From Kutzneria viridogrisea (GTDB lineage: Bacteria; Actinomycetota; Actinomycetes; Mycobacteriales; Pseudonocardiaceae), in assembly GCA_014138725.1 (NCBI GenBank), contig JACJID010000007.1, positions 1-64,000 on the forward strand: a stretch of DNA of 64,000 nt. Direction: 5' to 3'. Made by a program: the position numbers and the translations under genes. The notes under the pieces were generated by a model, which made no database searches, was not told the origin of the DNA, and was given only the letters and a program-made list of their open reading frames with translations. Numbering within the stretch: the first letter of the stretch is position 1; the number at the start of each line of letters is the position of its first letter. Positions 17,689 to 24,460 of this stretch are shown here, one piece after another.

Positions 17689-19394
17689 CCGACGCGGACG
17701 GTGACCGAGGCACCGTTGGACGGATCGTGTACGTGTACCGCGCAGGCCATGCACGGGTCGAAGGAGTGCAGGGTACGCAGGACCTCCACGGGGCGTTCGG
17801 GGTCGGCGAGCGGGGTTGCGATGAGCGCTTCCTCCCAGGCGCCGCGCTTACCCTCAGCATCTCGAGGGGAACCGTTCCAGGTGGTGGGGACGACGAGTTG
17901 GTAGGCGGCGATCGTGCGGTCGGACAGGCGGACCCAGTGGCCGAGCGCCCCGCGGGGCGCCTCGGTCGCACCCCACCCGTCCGCGGTGGGCGGCCAGGTG
18001 GCCGGATCCCACTTCCCGTTGTTGGCTACCCGCAGGTCTCCCTGGGCCATGTTCTCTCGCAGGGAACGCAGCCAGATCAGCAGGCGCGCCGCGAGAAGCT
18101 GAGTCTCGATCGCACGCGCCGCGACCCGGCCAAGCGTGCTGAACAGGTCGGTGGGGCGAAGTCCCGCTCCGGTGAGGAACCTGTCGACCGCTTCGCGGAC
18201 CGCACCGCCGCTGGCCGCGTAGGCGACAGCGAGGCGAGCCAACGGTCCGACCTCGTACACCTCGCCCTGGTAACGCGGGGCTTTGAGCCAACTGTACTTG
18301 ACGCTGGTGATGGACTCGTACGGCGGTTGCGGCCCCGTGTAGTTCGGACGGGTTTCACCTGCACTGGGGTGCTTGAGTGTCGCATCGCCCTCGGTGTAGG
18401 TGTACCAGGAGCGGGCGACTGTCTCGGCGATCGCGGCTTGGTCGACCGGCAGAACGGTGTCCAGCCTGCGCCCGGTGATCCGGCCACGGGGCAGGAAGAA
18501 CGAGCCTGGCCCCGTGTCGTCCTCGGGAAAATCCCCGTATGACAACAGGTTTCCCGGCCCCATGCCCAGTACGGCCCACGTGGTCTTGTAATGCGCGGCA
18601 AGCAGTCCCACGTCGGGGACGAGGACCTTGTCGACAAAATCCTTCCCCGTGGTGAGCAATCGTTCCAGCTGGATGAGCGCCGCGGTGTTGATCCCGCTCG
18701 GGGCGTCCGGGGCCAGGGTCAGGGCCATGCCACCCACCGCGTAGGTCTGTGGGTGCGGATTCTTGCCGCCGAGGATCGCGTGCACCCGGATGAACTCGCG
18801 CTGCCACTCCAGTGCCTCCAGGTAGTGGGCGAGCAGGAGCAGGTTGGACTCCGGTGGGAGCGTGTAGGCGGGGTGCCCCCAGTAGCCACCTCCGAACAGG
18901 CCGGGTTGCCCCGAGTCGAGGAACCTCTGGATTCGTGTGCGTACCTCGCCGAAGTAGGCGGCGCTGTTGTTGGGCCAGCCGATGTTCGTCCGTGCACACA
19001 GCTGTGCGGTGGCGGCGGGGTCGGCTGACAGGGCGGAGGTGACGTCGACCCAGTCCAGGGCGTGCAGGTGGTAGAAGTGGATGACGTGGTCGTGCACGAA
19101 CTGGCTGCCACTCAACAGGTTGCGCACGATCCGGGCGTTGGGTGGGATGGTGATACCCAACGCGTCCTCCATGGCCCGTACCGAGGCGATGGCGTGCACG
19201 TGCGTGCAGACTCCACAGGCGCGTTGCGCGATCACCCACGCCTCCCGGGGATCGCGGCCGGGCAGGATCAGCTCGATGCCGCGGAACATGGTGCCGGTGC
19301 TCCAGGCGTCGTGGACCATGTTGTCGGTGTGCTCGACCTCCAGGCGCATGTGTCCTTCGATGCGGGTGATGGGGTCGATGGCCGTGCGGTTCAT
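17685..19394 (-). CDS. [NiFe]-hydrogenase large subunit, group 1
   Basis: A 569-residue catalytic subunit holding the Ni-Fe(CN)2CO centre that splits H2. L1 motif RACGVCTHVHA supplies C60 and C63; L2 motif DPCMACAVH supplies C548 and C551. The protease would cut after H554, releasing 15 residues. GGKNPHPQTYAVGG and the L1/L2 forms are those of group 1 uptake enzymes. ATG 19394 overlaps the small-subunit stop (ATGA). No cytochrome b, HupF/G/H-like chaperone or hypABs accompany it. The large subunit is expected to be carried through the Tat system by the small subunit. Confidence 0.95.
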   Translation of the reverse strand: MNRTAIDPITRIEGHMRLEVEHTDNMVHDAWSTGTMFRGIELILPGRDPREAWVIAQRACGVCTHVHAIASVRAMEDALGITIPPNARIVRNLLSGSQFVHDHVIHFYHLHALDWVDVTSALSADPAATAQLCARTNIGWPNNSAAYFGEVRTRIQRFLDSGQPGLFGGGYWGHPAYTLPPESNLLLLAHYLEALEWQREFIRVHAILGGKNPHPQTYAVGGMALTLAPDAPSGINTAALIQLERLLTTGKDFVDKVLVPDVGLLAAHYKTTWAVLGMGPGNLLSYGDFPEDDTGPGSFFLPRGRITGRRLDTVLPVDQAAIAETVARSWYTYTEGDATLKHPSAGETRPNYTGPQPPYESITSVKYSWLKAPRYQGEVYEVGPLARLAVAYAASGGAVREAVDRFLTGAGLRPTDLFSTLGRVAARAIETQLLAARLLIWLRSLRENMAQGDLRVANNGKWDPATWPPTADGWGATEAPRGALGHWVRLSDRTIAAYQLVVPTTWNGSPRDAEGKRGAWEEALIATPLADPERPVEVLRTLHSFDPCMACAVHVHDPSNGASVTVRVG

Positions 19395-20443
19395 CGCGCA
19401 CCTCCTGTGTCGCCGCTGACCACGTGCAGGGCAAGGGGGGAGGCGGTGGTGGGAAAGGCGTTGCTGAGGTTGTCCCAGAACCTTGGCCGGGTGCAGCCCA
19501 GACAGGGTGCGCCCGCGGCGACCGGCCAACTCGTTCCGCTGTTGAACCGCACCGTCGCGCAGTTGGCCGGAGTTCCCGGTCCCTGGCAGCCCATCTTCAG
19601 CAGGCACCAGCCCTGCTGGTGGCCAGCATCGCCCCAGCTCAACACGAACCGCCCAGCCTGGTAGTGCTGCCGTCGCTCACACGAGCGGTGCAGGCAGCCG
19701 CCGTAGGCGAACTCCGGCCGCCCGAGGTCATCCAGCTCTGGCCACTTGGCGAAGGTGAGATAGTGCACGATGGTGGCCGTCAGGTTGTCCACGTTCATCG
19801 GGCAGCCCGGCAGTGTGATGATCGTTTTCCCGCTGCCGGCGAGGAACTCCCGGACACCGATGGCACCTGTCACACCTCCCTCGGCGGCGGGCAGTCCTCC
19901 GTCGAACGCACAGCTGCCAACGCCGACGACCGCCAGTGCGTCGGCTGCGGCCTCCCGCAGGATCTGGGTGAACGCCTTGCCCCCGACGCAGCAGAAGGCG
20001 CCGTTGGCGGCGGTGGGCACCGATCCCTCGACCACGAGCACGTACCGGCGGGAGTAGCGGGCGATGGTGTCGGCCATCCGAGCCTCGGCGGCCTTGCCGG
20101 ACGGTGCCATCAGCAGTTCGACGTAGTCGATCGACAGTCGGTCCAGAACGAGTTCGGACGGAGTGGGGTTGGCCGCTCGCAGGAAGCCCTCGATGTTGCC
20201 ATTGCAGTCCTGCCCGTTCAGCCACAGAACGGGCAGCCGCGGCGTAGTGGTGAGTGCGTCGGCTATCCGCGCACCGAAAGGCTCAACGGGCAGAGCGAGC
20301 ATCCCCGCGATGTAACCGCACCAGCGAAGGAACGACCGCCGCCCAATCCCGTCCTGCGCAAGCAGCGCGGCGATCGACCGCCCGTCGGTGCACGCTTGAC
20401 TGCGCGCGGTGTCATGTGTCCGGGTGGTTCCGTTCCGCGCCAT
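19391..20443 (-). CDS. [NiFe]-hydrogenase small subunit, group 1, Tat-exported
   Basis: A 350-residue electron-transfer subunit. ATG 20443 follows a perfect GGAGGAGG site. A twin-arginine signal (GRRSFLRW, R35-R36) precedes a hydrophobic segment. Medial and distal cluster ligands are normal (H252, C255, C280, C286; C295, C314, C317). The proximal site keeps C80, C178 and C214, but the usual CxxC reads C80-N-G-N83, so one ligand is Asn. The C-terminus ends at VVSGDTGGAR with no transmembrane helix. The enzyme is probably exported and peripheral or soluble, with an altered proximal cluster. Confidence 0.94.
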   Translation of the reverse strand: MARNGTTRTHDTARSQACTDGRSIAALLAQDGIGRRSFLRWCGYIAGMLALPVEPFGARIADALTTTPRLPVLWLNGQDCNGNIEGFLRAANPTPSELVLDRLSIDYVELLMAPSGKAAEARMADTIARYSRRYVLVVEGSVPTAANGAFCCVGGKAFTQILREAAADALAVVGVGSCAFDGGLPAAEGGVTGAIGVREFLAGSGKTIITLPGCPMNVDNLTATIVHYLTFAKWPELDDLGRPEFAYGGCLHRSCERRQHYQAGRFVLSWGDAGHQQGWCLLKMGCQGPGTPANCATVRFNSGTSWPVAAGAPCLGCTRPRFWDNLSNAFPTTASPLALHVVSGDTGGAR

Positions 20444-20488
20444 GGCACACCTCCTCCGGCACACAATCGCACCCCCCACCCACGAGAA

Positions 20489-20506
20489 GCAGGGGCCAAA
20501 GACCCC
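20489..20506 (-). promoter_or_regulatory. DosR-like box upstream of the group 1 hydrogenase
   Basis: Minus strand GGGGTCTTTGGCCCCTGC, 46-63 bp upstream of the small-subunit ATG. It matches the motif found before hypF (GGGGGCTTTCGCCTCTGC) at 15 of 18 positions. It resembles the M. tuberculosis DosR consensus core GGGACTWWAGTCCC (11 of 14). Confidence 0.6.
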
Positions 20507-21209
20507 AGAGGGAACTGAGTACGTGATCGATACTCAGCATGTGGCCGCCACAGGTTTCTTTGCGCGTATGCCATGTGGCTGGCTAGGTGGCCGATGTGAG
20601 GTCCACCTGTCGGCATGCCTGTACCGTCCCACTTGGTGTCCACAACGCTCTCTTGACGTACATGCGCCACGGACAACTGCCCGTCACGAACTGCGTTCGT
20701 GGATGCCAAAGCTGCGGTCCGGCCCTTACCCAACAGGCACTTGCACCGAACGAGTCAAGAGGATCCCCTTGCCGCGATCCAGCCTCCGCGAAGCGATGCG
20801 TTCGCCGCGACGGCGCCACCGGTCACCGAGATGGTTGCGGTTCGGATACCCCGCCGCGCCGAGTGGCGGGACGGCAACCAGAGTGGCGTCGGTTCAGCAC
20901 CGAGCACATGGGCCTGGTGGCAGGGCGCAAGGCTGCCCGTCGACCCGCGCGTTCACGACTACTCGCTGAACTCTGGGCAGGCGGGCGTCTCTGTCTCGCC
21001 GCGTCGCACGAGCGATCCCTGCCCCACCGTGGTGCCCCAGCCGTTGTGCTGGACCGGACCGAAAACGAGCCGAACGCCCACGCGGGTGGAGGCACCCAGC
21101 CGGGTAGAGCCGCTCGGGCTTACGCCAAAGGCGTGTACCTGGTCGAGCCCACGGCGGTACGCAGTATCGGCCCCTGGAGCCCAGACACGCAGGGTCATAA
21201 GCTGTCCGG
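20507..21209. other. Gene-free stretch between divergent hydrogenase and phoU
   Basis: No coding sequence is convincing in either direction. It must hold the phoU promoter and the upstream part of the hydrogenase promoter. Nothing else is recognised. Confidence 0.4.
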
Positions 21210-21911
21210 ATGCGCGAAATCTTCCACGCCGAGTTGGACCAGTTCGGCCAGCAGTTGGCCCTCATGTGCCACACGGTCAGCGAGGCGATGGAACAGGCGA
21301 CCCGCGCCCTGCTGGCGGCAGACCTCGCCCTTGCTGAGCGGGTCATCGGTGGTGACCTCGCGATTGACAAAGCCCGTACGGCCGCCGAAGATCACGCCCA
21401 ATCACTTCTTGCGCTCCAGTCGCCAGTGGCCACCGACCTGCGTGTCGTGTTCGCCGGGCTGCGGGTCGCGGAAAGCCTGGAGCGAATGGGAGACCTGGCC
21501 CGGCATGTGGCGCAGGTCGCCCGCCTGAGGCATCCGGAGCCAGTGCTACCGGACGATTTTCGGTCGGCGTTCGCCACCATGGGCCGCGTTGCGGTACAGA
21601 TGGCCGCTGGCGCCGAGCAGGCCATCCGCGACAGCGACCCGTCCTTGTCACAGTCGTTGGCGGAGGCCGACGACCAGATCGATGCCTTGCACAGCAGCCT
21701 GTTCACGGCGATCAACAGCAAGGCCTGGAACCACGGTGTCCAGGTTGCGGTAGATGTCGCGCTGTTGGGGCGGTTCTACGAGCGCTACGCCGACCACGCT
21801 GTCTCCGTCGCCCGCCGGATGGACTTCGTACCAACTGGCACACTGTGGAGCGTACGCGAGCAGGCCGCCAGCAAGTCGGGCCTGACGGAGCCCGAGCGCG
21901 GCGATGGGTGA
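21210..21911 (+). CDS. phoU: PhoU-family phosphate regulator
   Basis: A 233-residue all-helical protein made of two PhoU repeats. The first has MREIFHAELDQFGQQLALMC and DLAIDKARTAAEDHAQSLLA then SPVATDLRVVFAGLRVAESL, ERMGDLARHV (the E-R-x-G-D metal-binding signature); the second has RFYERYADHAVSVARRM. PhoU normally restrains the PstSCAB transporter and PhoR-type kinase. No pst or phoR gene is near. The small membrane protein downstream overlaps its stop by 8 bp. Confidence 0.92.
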   Translation: MREIFHAELDQFGQQLALMCHTVSEAMEQATRALLAADLALAERVIGGDLAIDKARTAAEDHAQSLLALQSPVATDLRVVFAGLRVAESLERMGDLARHVAQVARLRHPEPVLPDDFRSAFATMGRVAVQMAAGAEQAIRDSDPSLSQSLAEADDQIDALHSSLFTAINSKAWNHGVQVAVDVALLGRFYERYADHAVSVARRMDFVPTGTLWSVREQAASKSGLTEPERGDG

Positions 21912-22128
21912 CTACCCGGGCCTGCTCGGTGGAATGGTCCTGGTGGAATTCAGCTTCAGCATCACGGTCGTGAGTCTGTTCGCGCTGGGGATCCGTGGCT
22001 TGGCGCAGCGCAGCGAGGCCAAGCGCGTCGGCGCGTCAGGCGTTCTCAGCCTGACAACCGCCATCGTGTGCTTCACCGCCTGCGTGGCTATCGTGGCCTA
22101 CGGGCTGTCCCTCATGCTCAGCCGATGA
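21904..22128 (+). CDS. Small two-helix membrane protein
   Basis: A 74-residue protein overlapping the phoU stop, so probably coupled to it. Two transmembrane segments are visible: GMVLVEFSFSITVVSLFALG and LTTAIVCFTACVAIVAYGLS, separated by a short basic loop (QRSEAKRVG). No family is recognised. Linkage to PhoU suggests a membrane-associated role in phosphate or redox response, which is only inference. Confidence 0.7.
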   Translation: MGDYPGLLGGMVLVEFSFSITVVSLFALGIRGLAQRSEAKRVGASGVLSLTTAIVCFTACVAIVAYGLSLMLSR

Positions 22129-22134
22129 CACTGG

Positions 22135-22506
22135 TCACTCTCCAGCAGCGGACGCTGTGTGGCGGCGCGCTCTGTTCGCCTGCGAGTCGGCCTTGACGAC
22201 GTAGACCTCCCAGGGCTCCTTGCCGGGGCCGTGTACCCAGACCTTGTCCTGCACGGCGTAGCAGCAGGTGGTGTCGTTCTCCACGTCGGTGAACAGCCCG
22301 AGGGCGGACAGCCGCTCGCTGGCCTCGGTGACCTGCTCGCTGGACTCGACCTCCACCCCGAGGTGGTCCATCACCGTCTCCTGGCCTGGCTCGCCCGCCA
22401 GCAGTACCAGCTTCAACGGTGGCTCGGTGACGGCGAAGTTGGCGTAGCCGGGACGGCGTTTGGCTGGTTCGACGCCGAACAGCTTGGTGTAGTCAGCACC
22501 GTGCAC
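22135..22506 (-). CDS. CadI/ArsI-like glyoxalase-fold protein, N-terminally shortened
   Basis: A 123-residue protein strongly resembling actinobacterial cadmium-induced CadI/ArsI (VOC fold): YTKLFGVEPAKRRPGYANFA, VTEPPLKLVLLAGEPGQETV, MDHLGVEVESSEQV, NDTTCCYAVQDKVWVHGPGK and EPWEVYVVKAD. The Cys pair and the metal-binding Glu (PWEVYVV) are present, but the first strand (normally about 20 residues with a His/Gln ligand) is missing: upstream sequence gives only VHGADYTKLFG. It may be a pseudogene or use a non-standard start. It abuts a copper-ATPase relic. Confidence 0.7.
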   Translation of the reverse strand: MHGADYTKLFGVEPAKRRPGYANFAVTEPPLKLVLLAGEPGQETVMDHLGVEVESSEQVTEASERLSALGLFTDVENDTTCCYAVQDKVWVHGPGKEPWEVYVVKADSQANRARRHTASAAGE

Positions 22507-22755
22507 GCCACGGCCGCGCCCGGCCTACCCGTTCCGTGCGGGTGATGCTGACGGTGTGCCCCCCGGGGTCCGTCGGCTGGCTGCGCCGCTGCGGACAGGG
22601 CCCTCCTGCCCCGCTGCACGGTGGCCGAGGCCCCTACCCGAGGCGGGTATGCGTGCGAGGGTGGAGGGCATACCAGGTCGGGACAGCACCATCCCAATCG
22701 CCGAGTGGTAGCGGACGTGAGAGCGAGGTGAGCACGAGTTCGCCGCCGGCTACTG

Positions 22756-23010
22756 GCTGGCGCCCGCGCGGGCATCCTGATCCGCTCCACCCAGGCCCTG
22801 GAAACCGCGCACCGGTTCGACCCGATCGTGCTGGACAAGACCAGCACCATCACCGACGTCCACACGGCGGGCGTCCCGGTGGCCGCCGGAGCGCTCCACT
22901 CACTGCTCGACCTACGACTCATCGCCGATGATCGCCACCGCGGCGATGGCGCTGTCGGTGGTCGGCAACGCCAACCGGCTACGCCGTTACCGGCCCAGGC
23001 CCCTGCCCCC
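22756..23010 (+). pseudogene. Copper-type P-ATPase relic
   Basis: In one frame from 22756: ARAGILIRSTQALETAHRFD, PIVLDKTSTITDVHTAG. The catalytic DKTGT is altered to DKTST. From about 22931 another frame reads MIATAAMALSVVGNANRLRR YR, the extreme C-terminus of CopA-type ATPases. About 300 residues between them are missing. This is a deletion relic of a P1B-ATPase beside copper-related genes (cupredoxin, multicopper oxidase). Confidence 0.8.
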
Positions 23011-23049
23011 ACTCAGACACGTCCGCGTCCACTGCGAGGTGATCTCCTG

Positions 23050-23715
23050 ATGAGCGTCAAGATTCTCGTTGTTCTCCTGACCGTTACGGTGCTGCTCGTT
23101 GGGGTCGCGCTGACGATCGGTGGTGGATCGAGCATCCCGATGCCGGGCACCACCGGTCTGTGGGGGCACGGCAGGATGATGGGCGACGGCCGCCGTGACC
23201 CCGGCACGGCGATGGGTGCTGCGCTTGCCGATGCGCCCGGTCCACGGGTGAGCGCGGCGCAGGCCACCGAGCTGGCCCAACAGATCCCAGCGGGGGCGAG
23301 CGTGGACCGCACGGCCCGCCAGGTCACCTTGAGCGGTTCGGCGGTGTCGTTCGCAGCAGTGGCCAGCCAGTCGAGCATGTACAGCTTCCAGATCGCCGGA
23401 ATGACCAACCCGAGCGTGACCGTCCCCACCGGAACGCGCGTGAGCATCCAAGTGATCAACGCCGACAACGACATGGCCCACGGAGTGGTCGTCACAATGG
23501 CTCATTCCACATCGTGGATGCCGATGATGGCCGCCGGCCCGGCATTTCCCGGCGCCGGGCTGTTCGCACTCGGCGAATCGACCTCGGCGGGCCTGCACAC
23601 CGCCACGATCACCTTCACCGCCGGCACACCCGGGCGATACACCTACCTGTGCGCCGTGGCCGACCACGCCCGACGCGGCATGCTCGGGTCCTTCACCATC
23701 CAGGACCATGGGTAA
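23050..23715 (+). CDS. Exported cupredoxin (sulfocyanin/plastocyanin-like)
   Basis: A 221-residue protein with an N-terminal membrane anchor or signal (ILVVLLTVTVLLVGVALTI) and a Met/Gly-rich linker, then a cupredoxin domain (about 115-221). Type 1 copper ligands are visible: His in NDMAHGVVVTM, then Cys, His and Met in YLCAVADHARRGMLGSF. It should carry electrons outside the membrane, as a partner for a copper oxidase or terminal oxidase. It is followed by a hairpin. Confidence 0.85.
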   Translation: MSVKILVVLLTVTVLLVGVALTIGGGSSIPMPGTTGLWGHGRMMGDGRRDPGTAMGAALADAPGPRVSAAQATELAQQIPAGASVDRTARQVTLSGSAVSFAAVASQSSMYSFQIAGMTNPSVTVPTGTRVSIQVINADNDMAHGVVVTMAHSTSWMPMMAAGPAFPGAGLFALGESTSAGLHTATITFTAGTPGRYTYLCAVADHARRGMLGSFTIQDHG

Positions 23716-23727
23716 GCAGTGCCAGGA

Positions 23728-23746
23728 ACCGGATCTCAAGTCCGGT
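23728..23746 (+). terminator. Hairpin after the cupredoxin gene
   Basis: ACCGGA and TCCGGT arms around TCTCAAG, 12 bases after the stop. No T-tract follows. A short arm makes this a weak candidate; an operator is also possible. Confidence 0.35.
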
Positions 23747-23790
23747 CCACTCGACAGGGGCTTCCGGCCTCACACCAGCCCCGGTTTCGG

Positions 23791-23808
23791 GAGGGCTTTC
23801 GCCTCTGC
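23791..23808 (+). promoter_or_regulatory. DosR-like box upstream of hsp20
   Basis: Plus strand GAGGGCTTTCGCCTCTGC, about 63-80 bp upstream of the Hsp20 ATG. The 16 bases GGGCTTTCGCCTCTGC are identical to those upstream of hypF at 56 kb, 32 kb away and on the opposite strand. Confidence 0.7.
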
Positions 23809-23870
23809 AACCAGGCTGGCCGGGGCGGTCCCATGAAGTTGTACCAGACCACCAAACCGAGGAGGTAGCG

Positions 23871-24305
23871 ATGGCGGTGCCAGTTCACAGGCCCCAGCAC
23901 GGGTTGTTGCCCAACCTGATCGACTGGGCCGAGTCCTTTCCACCGCTGCTCTGGCTCCAGCCCACACCAGGCATCCAGGGCATCCGGATCGAGGACCGCA
24001 TTGAGGACGGCAAGTACGTGGTGCGGGCGGAGTTGCCAGGCATCGACCCGGACGAGGACGCCACGATCACGGTTGACGGTCGACTGCTGACCATCTCGGC
24101 CGAGCGCGCCGAGGAAACCACCGAGTCGGGCCGATCCGAGTTCCGCTACGGCTCCTTCTCGCGGACCATCACGCTGCCCGCCAACGCCAAGGACAGCGAG
24201 ATCACGGCGACCTACAACAGGGGAATCCTGACCGTCACAGCGCCGCTCGACGAGGCGGCCACAGAACAGCGCAAGATCCAGGTCCAGAACGAGAAGGAGA
24301 GCTGA
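23871..24305 (+). CDS. Small heat-shock protein, Hsp20/alpha-crystallin family
   Basis: A 144-residue holdase chaperone. ATG 23871 follows GGAGG. The alpha-crystallin domain (about 40-130) shows YVVRAELPGIDPDEDATITV, LLTISAERAEE, EFRYGSFSRTITLPANAKDS and the ending NRGILTVTAPLDE (GxLxVxxP). In M. tuberculosis the homologous hspX is the hallmark DosR target, and here the gene has the shared upstream box, which supports induction by low oxygen or redox stress (inference). Confidence 0.93.
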   Translation: MAVPVHRPQHGLLPNLIDWAESFPPLLWLQPTPGIQGIRIEDRIEDGKYVVRAELPGIDPDEDATITVDGRLLTISAERAEETTESGRSEFRYGSFSRTITLPANAKDSEITATYNRGILTVTAPLDEAATEQRKIQVQNEKES

Positions 24306-24344
24306 TCGCCCCGAGGCCGCGGGGACAACGCCTTGAAGCCACCT

Positions 24345-24455
24345 GAGCACGCGTGCGCCCGCATCGAGGTCTACGGCCAGGTGCAGGTGATCTGCTATCG
24401 GTCGCACGTCTACCTGCTTGGGCACTGGACTCGGTATCGACGATAGCTGGAATTG
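24345..24455 (+). pseudogene. HypF N-terminal (acylphosphatase) relic
   Basis: The frame from 24345 reads EHACARIEVYGQVQVICYRS, HVYLL, then after a one-base shift GTGLGIDD. The intact HypF at 54-56 kb starts ERVCARIEVYGRVQAVGFRP, CVYRLATELGIDG. The acylphosphatase catalytic Arg (GFRP) has become Tyr-Arg (CYRS). About 35 codons are left between hsp20 and the pyruvate-kinase-like gene; the rest of hypF is absent. Confidence 0.75.
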
Positions 24456-24460
24456 GGCAG

